From NCBI GenBank assembly GCA_030041435.1, contig JASHNW010000018.1, positions 47,143 to 111,142 on the forward strand: a DNA stretch of 64,000 nt, in the 5' to 3' direction. The translations under genes and the position numbers were made by a program. Each line of letters opens with the position of its first letter. The first letter of the stretch is position 1. The notes below the pieces were generated by a model. That model was given only the letters and a program-made list of their open reading frames with translations. It was not told where the DNA came from and searched no databases. This DNA is from Acidobacteriaceae bacterium (lineage in GTDB: Bacteria; Acidobacteriota; Terriglobia; Terriglobales; Acidobacteriaceae). Of the stretch, positions 1 to 9,859 are shown one piece after another.

Positions 1-192
1 CACAATGCGGAATTGTTCCGGCAGCAACCCTGCCTGCTCCAGATGAAAGAGCGCTGGCAGCAGCTTGCGTTTCGTCAAATCGCCGGACGCCCCGAAGATC
101 ACCACCAACCCCGGCTCAGGAATCCGCTCCTTCACCTGCGCCGCCGCCTGCTTCACGTCTTCGGGAGAAATTCTCAATTCCGTCGTCGCCAT
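1..192 (-). CDS. zwf: Glucose-6-phosphate 1-dehydrogenase, N-terminal part (cut by window edge)
   Basis: First enzyme of the oxidative pentose phosphate pathway (glucose 6-phosphate to 6-phosphogluconolactone, NADP-dependent, cytoplasmic). Only the first 64 codons are present; the gene runs off the left edge. Residues 28-44 carry the family's nucleotide-binding signature [17 protein letters not shown], which is close to diagnostic. The ATG is preceded by GGACAAGCG, a modest ribosome binding site. It is the last visible gene of a leftward run tkt, rpiB, HAD phosphatase, gnd, zwf, so oxidative and non-oxidative pentose phosphate enzymes are grouped. Whether the rest of the gene is intact cannot be judged here. 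Confidence 0.93.
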   Translation of the reverse strand, partial: MATTELRISPEDVKQAAAQVKERIPEPGLVVIFGASGDLTKRKLLPALFHLEQAGLLPEQFRIV

Positions 193-235
193 CGCTTGTC
201 CCTCTGTGCTCTGAGCTCTGCGCCTCAGACTCTGC

Positions 236-1156
236 TTAAGCCGCCGATTCCTTTTCCGCCTTCACCGCATGACCGCCAAACTCGCTGCGCAGAATGGCCA
301 GCATCCGGTCGGTAAAGTTGTTCTCCTCGCGGCTGCGAATGCGCCGCAGCAGAGCTTCCGTGATGACTGGCGCGGTCACATTCAGGTTGATCGCTTCGAA
401 CACCGTCCAGCGACCCTCGCCGGAATCTTCGACCCACGGCTCCAGCCCGTCGAGCTTCGGATTTTTACCCAGCGCATCGGCGGTCAGGTCCAGCAGCCAC
501 GACCGCACCACGCTGCCGTACCGCCAGATTTGCGCAATCTGCGCCAGATCCAGGTCCAGTTCGTGCTTGTGCTCCATGATGGTGAAGCCCTCGGCGAAGG
601 CCTGCATCATCCCGTACTCGATCCCGTTGTGGACCATCTTCACAAAGTGGCCGGCCCCCGCGGGTCCCACGTGTCCCCACCCCTTGTCCTTCGCCGGCGC
701 CAGCGTCTCGAAAAGGGGAAACAGCCGCTCCACCGCGGCGTCATCGCCGCCGATCATCATGCTGTAGCCCTCTTTCAGTCCCCAGATTCCGCCGGACGTT
801 CCCACATCGACGAAGTTGAACCCCTCCGCCTTCAGCTCCCGATGCCGCCGCTGGCTGTCCTGATAATTGGAGTTGCCGCCGTCAATGAACGTATCGCCTT
901 GCGCCAGCAGGGGCTTCAGCTTCGCAATCGTCTCGTCCACCGGTTTGCCCTGCGGCACCATCACCCAGATCGCCCGCGGCGCAGACAGGTTCTTCACCAG
1001 GTCTTCCAGCGTCGACACGCCCGTCGATCCCGACTCCGTCAGCCGCTTCACGGCCTCCGCGCTGTAGTCGAAGCCGACAACTTTGTGTCCGCCCAGGCGC
1101 AGCCGCTCCGCCATGTTGCCGCCCATCCTGCCCAACCCAATCATGCCCAGTTCCAT
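236..1156 (-). CDS. gnd: 6-phosphogluconate dehydrogenase, decarboxylating, short form
   Basis: Oxidatively decarboxylates 6-phosphogluconate to ribulose 5-phosphate. The protein has 306 residues, the length of the short YqeC/GntZ-type enzymes rather than the ~470-residue E. coli type; those short enzymes are often NAD-preferring (family knowledge). Visible signatures: N-terminal Rossmann [13 protein letters not shown], the substrate motif GGNSNYQDS near residue 96, [13 protein letters not shown] near 120, and [13 protein letters not shown], which holds the catalytic lysine region. The ATG follows AGGAGG with a 4-nt spacer (positions 1157-1166), so the start is secure. It sits 43 bp upstream of zwf and just after the HAD phosphatase gene. 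Confidence 0.95.
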   Translation of the reverse strand: MELGMIGLGRMGGNMAERLRLGGHKVVGFDYSAEAVKRLTESGSTGVSTLEDLVKNLSAPRAIWVMVPQGKPVDETIAKLKPLLAQGDTFIDGGNSNYQDSQRRHRELKAEGFNFVDVGTSGGIWGLKEGYSMMIGGDDAAVERLFPLFETLAPAKDKGWGHVGPAGAGHFVKMVHNGIEYGMMQAFAEGFTIMEHKHELDLDLAQIAQIWRYGSVVRSWLLDLTADALGKNPKLDGLEPWVEDSGEGRWTVFEAINLNVTAPVITEALLRRIRSREENNFTDRMLAILRSEFGGHAVKAEKESAA

Positions 1157-1201
1157 CGTTCCTCCTGCTGAATCCTGTCGATCATCTCCGCGGGCCGGCG
1201 G

Positions 1202-1855
1202 TTACGCCTCCCGCAAAACGCGGCCCTCCGGACGGTCTTGTCTCACGCGCACCCCCAGCCGCTCCAGAGCGCCGGCCAGCGCCGCCGACCCTTCGTACCG
1301 GACGCCGTGGATCCCCAGGGAAGCAGCCGCCGCCACGTTCTCCTCCCGGTCGTCGATAAACACCGTTTCCTCTGGATCGCGCTGCAGCACATCCAGAGCC
1401 AGCTGATAAATCTTCCGGTCCGGCTTGCGCAGCCCCAGATAGCACGAGCTGAAAAACGCGTCGAACTCGTCGAGCAGGTCGAACTTCGCAATACGGTATT
1501 CGTTCAGCGCGCGCGACTCATTGTTCACTGTAGCCAGCACATACTCTTCCGATGCGGACAGCCCCCGAAGGATTCCGATCGCGCTGTCTTCCAGCAGCCT
1601 TGATTCCGCGCGCACCGCCTCCAGAAATTCTCCTGGGGTGAAACTCCGCGGCTCGTAGAACACCGTGCGCCGCATGTATTCGTCCGCCGTCAGTTCATCC
1701 CGCTCCCACGCGGCGTCCAATGCAGCATGCCGGCGCTCGAATTCGCTCTCGTCAAGCGAAAAATGCGCCAGCACCGCCTCACGCTGGGTGCGGTCCCAGC
1801 CGTTGGTGAGCAGCACGCCGCCCACGTCCCACAGGATGGTGCTGATTTCTTCCAT
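1202..1855 (-). CDS. HAD-IA hydrolase, YihX-like sugar-phosphate phosphatase
   Basis: A 217-residue haloacid dehalogenase-like phosphatase. Motif I reads ILWDVGGVLL, in which the second Asp of the usual DxD is replaced by Gly, as in YihX/epoxide-hydrolase-like HADs; LGLRKPDRKIYQ supplies the motif III lysine and FIDDREENV motif IV. The resemblance to E. coli YihX (alpha-D-glucose-1-phosphate phosphatase) is good over the C-terminal half, and the pentose phosphate neighbourhood fits a sugar-phosphate substrate, but the substrate is inferred. I chose the ATG at 1855 because GGGAG lies 4 nt upstream; the frame is open to 1924 but has no better start. Confidence 0.85.
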   Translation of the reverse strand: MEEISTILWDVGGVLLTNGWDRTQREAVLAHFSLDESEFERRHAALDAAWERDELTADEYMRRTVFYEPRSFTPGEFLEAVRAESRLLEDSAIGILRGLSASEEYVLATVNNESRALNEYRIAKFDLLDEFDAFFSSCYLGLRKPDRKIYQLALDVLQRDPEETVFIDDREENVAAAASLGIHGVRYEGSAALAGALERLGVRVRQDRPEGRVLREA

Positions 1856-1926
1856 CGCGCTCCCGGCCCTGACTATGCCGCTGTGAATTTTTCTCTCGTG
1901 CGGAAAAATGCGTGGGGACCCCAATC

Positions 1927-2397
1927 CTACAGCCTTGCTGTTTCCGCCATGTTACGAGCTTCGATGGCCTTCACCTTGTTCAGCCGGCGCACGTAGCGCT
2001 CCACCTGCGACTCGAACTTCGCATCGAGAAACGCTGCCACCAGGTCGAACGCCAGTTCCTGTCCGATGATCCGCGCTCCCAGCACCAGCACATTCATGTT
2101 GTCGTGCTCCACGCCCTGATGCGCGGAGTAGTGGTCGTGGCACATGCAGGCGCGAATGCCCGGAATCTTGTTGGCCGCCACGCACACGCCCACGCCGCTG
2201 CCGCAAATCAGGATGCCTCGCTCCGCCCGCCCCGCAGTCAGCGCCCGCCCTACCGCGTCGGCGAAATCCGGATAATCCGATGGCTCCGTGTTGAACGCGC
2301 CCAGGTCGATCACCTCGTGCCCCAGCCGTTCCAGATAGCCGCGTACTTCTTCCTTCAACGGATAGCCCGCGTGGTCTGCTGCGATCGCCAGCTTCAT
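1927..2397 (-). CDS. rpiB: Ribose 5-phosphate isomerase B
   Basis: Interconverts ribose 5-phosphate and ribulose 5-phosphate. The 156-residue protein starts with the family motif IAADHAGYPLKEEV and carries the active-site loop ICGSGVGVCVAANK with the catalytic Cys, plus CHDHYSA, typical of RpiB/LacAB. The ATG lies 2 nt after the tkt stop codon, with GGGAAG inside the tkt end serving as the ribosome binding site, so translation is probably coupled to tkt. Its product and substrate connect tkt with gnd in the same cluster. Confidence 0.95.
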   Translation of the reverse strand: MKLAIAADHAGYPLKEEVRGYLERLGHEVIDLGAFNTEPSDYPDFADAVGRALTAGRAERGILICGSGVGVCVAANKIPGIRACMCHDHYSAHQGVEHDNMNVLVLGARIIGQELAFDLVAAFLDAKFESQVERYVRRLNKVKAIEARNMAETARL

Positions 2398-2399
2398 CG

Positions 2400-4433
2400 T
2401 TACTTCCCTGCCATGGCCGGTTCCGGCTTGCCTTCAGCGCGCCGCGCCCGCTCCACCAGCGCCTTCGCGCGAGCTGCCACGTTATCCGCGCCGAATCCCA
2501 GCTTCTCCAGCACAATCGGTCCCGGCGCCGATGCGCCGAACCGGTCCAGTCCGATTACGTCGCCGTCCCTGCCCACATATTTCCACCAGCCCAGCGTCGC
2601 CCCGGCTTCAATCGCCAGCTTCGGCACATGGTCGGGGAAGATCGACGCCTTATAGCTCTCCGGTTGCTCCTCGAAGATGTGCGTGCTCGGCATAGAAACA
2701 ATCCGTGCAATGATCCCGTCCTTCTTCAGCAGCTCCGCTGCCTGCACCGCAGGCCACAGTTCCGCGCCTGTGCCCACAATCAGCACATCCGGCGTATCGC
2801 CGCCCTGCTCCACGATGTACGCTCCGCGCCGCACCCCCTCGAACACACGCTGCTTCACCGGATCCAGCAGCGGCAGATCCTGCCGCGACAGCGCCATGAA
2901 GCAGGGCCCTTTGCGCTCCAGCGCCAGTCCCCACACCGCCGAGGTCTCGTTTGCGTCCGCTGGCCTGAAGTCCGTCAGGTGCGGCACCGCGCGCAGCATG
3001 GTCAGTTGCTCCACCGGCTGGTGTGTCGGCCCGTCCTGGCCCAGCCCAATCGAATCGTGCGTGAACACGAAGATCGAATGCGTTTCCATCAGCGCAGCCA
3101 GCCGCAGCGCCGGCTTGCAGTAATCCGTGAACACGAAGAACGTCGACCCGTAGGGAATGACGCCGCCGTGCGCCGCCATGCCGTTCACCGCCGCGCACAT
3201 GCCGAATTCGCGCACGCCGAAATAAACATTCTGCCCCGTGGGATCGACGTGGAAGTTCTGGCTGTCTTTGATCAGTGTCTTCGTCGACGTGGACAGATCT
3301 GCGGCCCCGCCCAGCAGCTCCGGCACATATTTCGCAAATGCATTCATCACCGTATTGCCTGCCGAGCGCGTCGCTATCGGCTTGCCGCCCGCCGCGAATG
3401 TCGGCAGACTCTGCTGCCAGCCGTCCTTCAGCCGGCCCGCCTGCACGCGCTCGAATTCCGCCGCCTGCTCCGGATACGCTTCTTTGTACTTCGCAAACAT
3501 CGCGTTCCAGTCGGACTCTTCCTGCGCACCTTTGTCCACCGCCTGCAGCCAGTTAATCGCCGCCTCTTCGGGCACGTAGAACGTCTTATCTTCCGGCCAG
3601 TCCAGGTTCCGCTTCGTCTCCTTCACCGCTTCCGGACCCAGCGCCTCGCCATGCGCCTTGTTCGTCCCCGCCTTCGGGCTCCCGTAACCGATCACCGTCC
3701 GCACCGCAATCAGCGAGGGCTTGTCCTTCACCTTCTGCGCCGCTTCAATCGCCTTCGAAATCCCTTCCAGATCGTTCCCATCCTGCACAATCTGCACGTG
3801 CCAGTGGTAGGCCTCGAAGCGCTTCAGCACGTCCTCGGTGAACGACAGCTCCGTCGGCCCGTCCAGCGAAACCAGATTGTCGTCGTACAGGAAGATCAGC
3901 TTGCCCAGCCCCAGCGTGCCCGCCAGTGAGGCTGCCTCGTGCGAAACCCCTTCCATCAGATCGCCGTCGCCGCACAGCCCGTACGTGTAGTGATCGACAA
4001 TCTCGCAACCCGGCCGGTTATAAACCGCGGCCAGATGCTTCTCCGCCATCGCCATGCCCACGGCCATCGCGAATCCCTGCCCCAGCGGACCCGTCGTCAC
4101 TTCCACCCCGTCCGTGTCGCCGCGTTCCGGATGCCCCGGCGTGATCGATCCCCACTGCCGGAACTGCTCCAGGTCCTCGATCCCCACCTTGTATCCGGTC
4201 AGGTGCAGCACCGCGTACAGCATCGCCGAAGCGTGCCCGTTCGACAGCACAAACCGGTCGCGATTGGTCCACTTCGAATTCTTCGGATTGTGCCGCATGT
4301 ACTTGTGAAAGAGCAGGTAAACCATGGGCGAACAGCCCAAAGGCGCCCCCGGATGGCCGCTGTCCGCTTTTTCCACTGCATCGACGGCAAGAAATCTCAG
4401 GGCATTGATCGACAACTGGTCGAGTTCGCTCAT
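2400..4433 (-). CDS. tkt: Transketolase
   Basis: Thiamine-diphosphate enzyme of the non-oxidative pentose phosphate pathway, full length at 677 residues. Visible features: substrate-binding [11 protein letters not shown] near residue 24, the ThDP/metal motif [13 protein letters not shown], and the pyrimidine-domain sequence [19 protein letters not shown]. The C-terminal domain ends in an Ala-rich tail. GAGG precedes the ATG by about 5 nt. It heads the leftward pentose phosphate cluster; the 163-bp gap upstream (4434-4596) contains no gene and probably holds the cluster promoter. Confidence 0.96.
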   Translation of the reverse strand: MSELDQLSINALRFLAVDAVEKADSGHPGAPLGCSPMVYLLFHKYMRHNPKNSKWTNRDRFVLSNGHASAMLYAVLHLTGYKVGIEDLEQFRQWGSITPGHPERGDTDGVEVTTGPLGQGFAMAVGMAMAEKHLAAVYNRPGCEIVDHYTYGLCGDGDLMEGVSHEAASLAGTLGLGKLIFLYDDNLVSLDGPTELSFTEDVLKRFEAYHWHVQIVQDGNDLEGISKAIEAAQKVKDKPSLIAVRTVIGYGSPKAGTNKAHGEALGPEAVKETKRNLDWPEDKTFYVPEEAAINWLQAVDKGAQEESDWNAMFAKYKEAYPEQAAEFERVQAGRLKDGWQQSLPTFAAGGKPIATRSAGNTVMNAFAKYVPELLGGAADLSTSTKTLIKDSQNFHVDPTGQNVYFGVREFGMCAAVNGMAAHGGVIPYGSTFFVFTDYCKPALRLAALMETHSIFVFTHDSIGLGQDGPTHQPVEQLTMLRAVPHLTDFRPADANETSAVWGLALERKGPCFMALSRQDLPLLDPVKQRVFEGVRRGAYIVEQGGDTPDVLIVGTGAELWPAVQAAELLKKDGIIARIVSMPSTHIFEEQPESYKASIFPDHVPKLAIEAGATLGWWKYVGRDGDVIGLDRFGASAPGPIVLEKLGFGADNVAARAKALVERARRAEGKPEPAMAGK

Positions 4434-4596
4434 AAATCCTCGTCTCTCCTGTTAATTGGCAGCCTGGGGGTGGTTCGGACGGCCGGGACACAAATCCTGA
4501 CGCAATCCTGATTCTCGCTCTCACGGGTTGGATGACGCAAACCGCCCTCCGGCCTCGTTTTGTCACGCAACTGTACCCTGAGCCCTGGAACTTGCC

Positions 4597-7008
4597 CTAC
4601 TCCAGCTTCACGTCGAAGTCGCGGCCCTCCCAGCGATCCTCATCGGGCCAGTACAACGTGAAAGTGAGCGCTCCGGTTTGCCCCGGCTCCGTCGCCAGAT
4701 CCGCATACGATCCCGCGTAGCCTGCCTGTGTGCTGTCCAGGACGTTTGTCGTCTTCCATCCGTCTGCCGTCCACGTCGCGCGGAAGCGCGACGCCGCCGT
4801 GATGCGCAGCGTCTTGCCCGCCGGCATGCTGCGAATCCGCCGCCGCGACGGCTTGAAGACTTCGATGTGGCTGGGCGGATGATTCTTCTTCGCGTAGCGC
4901 TCCTCCACGATCGGGATGCGGTCGAATACCTGACCATCGAGCGTCGAGCGCAGCAGCTTCAGATACTCCGAGTGCGCCCACACCAGCGGCATCGCCGATC
5001 CTGCCGGCTCGCCAAACACCAGACCGTCCTTGTCCGGCTCGTCCCAGATCTGCTCCGGCAGCATGCCGCCGGCCGAGGCAAAGCGCTCGATCGTCGCAAT
5101 CAGCGGGAGCACATCCCGGCCCGCCGCCAGCTCGTAGTGGGCCCGCTCCCCCACCAGCAGCGGCCACGGACGCCCCTGCCCGTAACCGAGAAACGGTCCC
5201 CCGTCGCTGCGCTGCCCATACCCGTCGTGGTTGTAGCGCAGCCAGCACGGACCTTTCGGCGTCTCCCGTTTCAGTACATGATCCACCACTTTGAGCGAGT
5301 CCACGATGAGCGGATCGTCCGCCGCCCGCACTCCGTAGCGCACCAGTTCCAGAAATCCGGCGTCGACAATCTCCCGCGACTCGAACTCCGACTTCTCCCC
5401 CGGCGGCAGGTTGTTAATGTGCACCAGCTCTTTGCCGCATGTCTCGTGTGCATATGGCGCGCCGCACTCAGGCGGCCGAACCCTGATGTAGTGCCGCTTC
5501 ACTTCCGGATGCAGCACGCCCTCGTTCGTCACCGTCCAATCTTCCAGGTGGCTCTCGATCCAGTCCGCATGTTCTTCGAGAAAATGCGCCAGCTCCGGCG
5601 AGTCGTGCGCCCGCGCCAGATCCGCCGCGCAAATCAATCCCGAAATCACCGCCGCCAGCGTCGACGGCGAATAACCCGGCACTTCTTCCCACCGTTCCTG
5701 CTGCGTCACCGGCGCGTAGCGCACCAGGAACCCCGCGGCGCGCGCCACAAACGGGAACACCGCAAAGTCCTCCAGCGCGTCCAGCTGCCACAGCCGCCAC
5801 GCCAGAATGATCGGGAACGCCACCTCGTCCAGCTGGATTCCCGTCCAGTACGGCTCGCCATTCACCCAAAAATTCTGGGAGAAGCCTCCATCCGGCTTCT
5901 GCGTGCAGGCCAGATACACGAGCGCGCGCAGCGCCGTCTCCAGGCGTCCGCACGCCATCATCGCCGTCGCCGTCTGCACCATGTCCCGCGTCCATACCAG
6001 GTGGTACCCGCCCAGATCGTCGTCGCCTTTCGCGTACCCCCACGGAATCGATGCCGACGCGATAAACGCCCCCGCGAAGGTCTTGTCCTCGTGCGCCAGC
6101 ACCACGTTGTGGCTGATGTGCAGCAGCCGCCCGTCGTCGTTCGAATACTCCGCTAGGTTCTGCGGGGTCTGGATGCGGTGCCACTGCTCGATAAACCGCG
6201 ACAGGTGCTGCCGGAACGGCAGTGCCACCGATCCCATCGTCGACGCCAACGCCGCATGATGCCCTTCTCCGAAGCCGATCGCCAGCGTAAACTCGCGCGT
6301 CGACTCGGGAGGAATCTCGCCCATGATCGCCACATTGCCGTTCAGCGCCGAGCCAAACTCCCAGTCCATCCGGAAATTCTGCTTCAGGTCCTGCCAGCCG
6401 TCGCTCGCGCCCACAAACCCGCAGCTCGCCCGCGAAAACCCGCAGGCGCAGGTCATGGCCAGCGACACGGTGTCGCGCCAGGCGACGATCGCGCGCTTGC
6501 CCGCCACATCCGCCACGCGCGCCGAATTGCCCATCCCGCCGCCTTCCAGATGCGGTGCCAGCAGCGCATACACCCGCAGCCGCTTCAGCATCTCTTCCTC
6601 GGCCTCCAGCCGCACATGTACCAGCACGACCGGATAGTGCGGATCGGCGACCATCTCGCGCACGATCGTGTATCGCCCCTCGGGGTCGCTGTTGCGCACA
6701 TGCACCGCCAGCGCATCTTTGTCGATGTACTCGAACTCATGCAGCAGATCGCGCCGCTCTTCGTGAAAGAACGTCTCCCCGTCCGTGATCAGGAACTGCA
6801 TGTCGCGGATCTGCGGACGGTCGATCGTCGGGCAATAAATCTCGTTCAGAATGCCGTGCGAAACCGTGAACCACACCTTGCTCGACGCCGCATACGCCGT
6901 GCTCACCGCATCCTTGGCGCTCGACGTCCACCGCGGTTGCAGGCCAGGCGCGCCAAAAGCCTCACCCTGCCCCTCGATCCACCGATATCGTGCAGTCGTA
7001 TCTGTCAT
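4597..7008 (-). CDS. Glycoside hydrolase family 15 glucoamylase/glucodextranase-like
   Basis: An 803-residue GH15 enzyme predicted to release glucose from the non-reducing ends of alpha-glucans. The N-terminal beta-sandwich begins with sequence typical of bacterial glucoamylases (AYAASSKVWFTVSHGI). The (alpha/alpha)6 barrel shows GGYHLVWTRDMVQTA, DGGFSQNFWVNG, and near its end GRPWPLLVGERAHYELAAG, which carries the catalytic base region. A further C-terminal domain of about 120 residues follows. No signal peptide is visible, so a cytoplasmic site is likely. I chose the ATG at 7008 (MTDTTARYRW) because upstream codons do not look coding; its ribosome binding site is weak (AGAGA). Confidence 0.92.
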   Translation of the reverse strand: MTDTTARYRWIEGQGEAFGAPGLQPRWTSSAKDAVSTAYAASSKVWFTVSHGILNEIYCPTIDRPQIRDMQFLITDGETFFHEERRDLLHEFEYIDKDALAVHVRNSDPEGRYTIVREMVADPHYPVVLVHVRLEAEEEMLKRLRVYALLAPHLEGGGMGNSARVADVAGKRAIVAWRDTVSLAMTCACGFSRASCGFVGASDGWQDLKQNFRMDWEFGSALNGNVAIMGEIPPESTREFTLAIGFGEGHHAALASTMGSVALPFRQHLSRFIEQWHRIQTPQNLAEYSNDDGRLLHISHNVVLAHEDKTFAGAFIASASIPWGYAKGDDDLGGYHLVWTRDMVQTATAMMACGRLETALRALVYLACTQKPDGGFSQNFWVNGEPYWTGIQLDEVAFPIILAWRLWQLDALEDFAVFPFVARAAGFLVRYAPVTQQERWEEVPGYSPSTLAAVISGLICAADLARAHDSPELAHFLEEHADWIESHLEDWTVTNEGVLHPEVKRHYIRVRPPECGAPYAHETCGKELVHINNLPPGEKSEFESREIVDAGFLELVRYGVRAADDPLIVDSLKVVDHVLKRETPKGPCWLRYNHDGYGQRSDGGPFLGYGQGRPWPLLVGERAHYELAAGRDVLPLIATIERFASAGGMLPEQIWDEPDKDGLVFGEPAGSAMPLVWAHSEYLKLLRSTLDGQVFDRIPIVEERYAKKNHPPSHIEVFKPSRRRIRSMPAGKTLRITAASRFRATWTADGWKTTNVLDSTQAGYAGSYADLATEPGQTGALTFTLYWPDEDRWEGRDFDVKLE

Positions 7009-7225
7009 CGCGTCAGCTATTCTCTCTAAATTTGGCGCCAGGTGCGTAAACGCCGCGCCAATCCGCAAATAGGGCCCACGCGCCCGCGCGGATGTTGTAG
7101 TACGCTCGCCGCCCGCACTCGTTCGATGCTCGAAAATCCCGCAGGACGCCTCCAATTGGAATCAGTCGCACCATACCATCCGCGAACCGGCCCTGAGCAA
7201 ACCGCTCTTCAGCTACCCGCTGCCT

Positions 7226-8677
7226 TTAAAGCACCTGCGACATCGCATCCGGATCCGGATGAAACTGCACCTCGCTCATTGCATGGCCCACTTCCGGATT
7301 CTTCATGAACCATTCCCAAACAAACCCGCTCCGCAGGTTCTCGGCCATCAGCATCGTGATCCCCTGATCGATCCCCAAAATGTCCGACCCATACCAGTTC
7401 GCTTTCGGCTGGAACGCGTCCACAAACCCATATCGCGTGTACACCTTGTCCTTGAACTGATCCCGCATGCTCATCAGCACGTGCGAGCACTCCGCCGGCA
7501 GAAACACCAGCGACCCGCCGGTCGCACACGGCACCAGCGTCCCGTCCGGGTTGCCCATCGCCGGCGGCCCTCCCCACACCCGGTACCCGTCCCGCGAATC
7601 CGACGCGGATATCCCCCACAAATCCTGGTCGAACCACGGGAACTTGCGTCCCTCCGTCAGGCACCACAGCTGGTGCGACCGCGTCGCCGCAATCGAATTC
7701 GTGAAGTAGTTGGTGTGCAGATCCGCAATATTCCGAAAATCGCACCACGCGTGCGCGTACTGGTGAATGAAGATCGGCGCCACCCCGCTGATGTAGGTGA
7801 TTCCCCCAAACTGCACCACCGGCCGCTGCAAATCGTTCCACGTCGAAGCCGGAATCGGATGCGTCGGCGACCCGATCGCCAGCAGATAAAGCACCAGCAG
7901 CTCCGAGTAAATATCCCACCGGTTGCTCAGAAATCCCTGGTCCGGCAGCCACCCCATCGAGAGCGTCTGTCCCTCGTTGAGCATCCACTCCCAGTCGATT
8001 CGCCGGTAGAACGTCGTCGCCAGCGCCTGAATTCGCTCGTTGCCTGCAAAATACTGCCTGCATGTCAAAACCCCGCACAGCAGCCAGCAGGTGTCGATCG
8101 ACGAAAGCTCGCAGCCGAACATCCGCTGCCCACTCTCCATATCGATGAAGTGATACAGAAATCCGTGCTCGTGCGGGCAATCCTCCAGCAGAAACGCCAG
8201 CGTCTTCTCCACCCGCTGCTCGCACTCGAATTTGCTCAGGTAGGTGCGGTTGTGCGCGATGCACAGCGCCGTCAGCCCGAACCCCGTTGCCGCAATGCTC
8301 GAGACGCGGCTCAGCGACAGCCCCGCCGCCGAGGCGCGGTCCCGCACCATCCCGGTCCGCGGGCTAGCCTCGTTGTAGAAGAAGTCGCTCGCCCGCCCCT
8401 CCAGATCGTCCAGCAGCGCCTCCGCCGCCGTCGTCACCTGGGTCAGCGGCCGGTTGATGAACACACCGGGCGGGTGCGGATACTGCTGCGCCGCCTGCGA
8501 CTCCGGCTTCGGCTCCTGCCCCGGCTTCACTTTCGGCGGAGCGTTCTGGTTCTGTCCCAGCGCCAGCGCCGGCGTGCTGAGCGCGGCAAGACCGGAGGCC
8601 CCGGCTCGTTTCAGCAGTTCCCTTCGAGTTATGGAGGTTGGGGCCAACGCAGACCGTATCTTCTCTTCAAAATTCAA
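7226..8677 (-). CDS. Exported COG5368 'glycoamylase'-family protein (GH144-like glucanase)
   Basis: A member of the family Pfam calls Glycoamylase (PF10091); characterised relatives include GH144 endo-beta-1,2-glucanases, so the historical name may mislead. The (alpha/alpha)6-type sequence includes ASIDTCWLLCGVLTCR-like and MGWLPDQGFLSNRWDIYSE-like stretches, then VAPIFIHQYAHAWCDFR and GLWGISASDS-type loops. Near the N-terminus, TRRELLKRAG is followed by a hydrophobic run ending PALALGQ, which looks like a twin-arginine signal. The start is uncertain: TTG at 8677 (483 residues) gives a sensible signal peptide, while an ATG at 8761 would add 28 residues. It lies 217 bp from the GH15 gene, same strand. 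Confidence 0.82.
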   Translation of the reverse strand: MNFEEKIRSALAPTSITRRELLKRAGASGLAALSTPALALGQNQNAPPKVKPGQEPKPESQAAQQYPHPPGVFINRPLTQVTTAAEALLDDLEGRASDFFYNEASPRTGMVRDRASAAGLSLSRVSSIAATGFGLTALCIAHNRTYLSKFECEQRVEKTLAFLLEDCPHEHGFLYHFIDMESGQRMFGCELSSIDTCWLLCGVLTCRQYFAGNERIQALATTFYRRIDWEWMLNEGQTLSMGWLPDQGFLSNRWDIYSELLVLYLLAIGSPTHPIPASTWNDLQRPVVQFGGITYISGVAPIFIHQYAHAWCDFRNIADLHTNYFTNSIAATRSHQLWCLTEGRKFPWFDQDLWGISASDSRDGYRVWGGPPAMGNPDGTLVPCATGGSLVFLPAECSHVLMSMRDQFKDKVYTRYGFVDAFQPKANWYGSDILGIDQGITMLMAENLRSGFVWEWFMKNPEVGHAMSEVQFHPDPDAMSQVL

Positions 8678-9018
8678 CCCGGCACGCCCACGCCACACGC
8701 CCGGATTTATTTCAGATTGGGCCCGTCGCAAGGTAGACGCCGCCGGCCGCCGTGAAGATGCCATTTCTCGGCCGCTGCCCTTCTCCCAATGTAAATGGGA
8801 GCGCGAGGGCGAGAAATCCGGTGAGCCCGCTTCCGCGAGAATTTCGATGCCTGCTGCAAGCCGCCAGCCTGCTCTGCCCGCTGCCTCCATGCACCCTGCA
8901 CCCAGCCTGCCGCATCCAGTATCATCGGAAGGCGCAATGGGCGCGGGTCGCTTCCACCCGGGAAATCCGGCCCGCGCAGTCCCCCACCGTTTCCAAATAA
9001 TTCGCCAGGAGGATTGCT
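8678..9018. other. Divergent intergenic region
   Basis: This 341-bp stretch separates the leftward glucanase gene from the rightward superoxide dismutase gene and should hold both promoters. I see no convincing gene in it. Around 8858-8906 it has CT/GCC-rich degenerate words (such as CTGCTCTGCCCGCTGCC) like those at other gene borders in the window. The AGGAGG at 9008-9013 is the ribosome binding site of the dismutase. Confidence 0.5.
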
Positions 9019-9630
<612 letters not shown>

Positions 9631-9656
9631 AAGTCGACCCAGCAACAAATACGTGT

Positions 9657-9691
9657 GCCCCATGTCTGCCCGCCTTTGAAAGGCATGGGGC
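9657..9691 (+). terminator. Hairpin downstream of sodA
   Basis: Arms GCCCCATG (9657-9664) and CATGGGGC (9684-9691) form a perfect 8-bp stem, with a second small palindrome GCCTTTGAAAGGC inside the loop. It lies 26 bp after the sodA stop. There is no T-run after it, so it may be a Rho-assisted terminator or an mRNA-stabilising hairpin rather than a classical intrinsic terminator. Confidence 0.4.
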
Positions 9692-9859
9692 GCCGGCGTC
9701 CTCCGCTACTGGTTTTGGAGCGAGATCCTCAGCCAACTGAACTTCGCATCCAGGACCCCCATCCCTGACAGCTTCTTTCCTGAATGCATCGTCCCTCGCC
9801 GCCCGAGCGCTGCAGGCCGTTTATCATGGTCCGTTCCCGAATTCCTCCTGGAGGAACCG

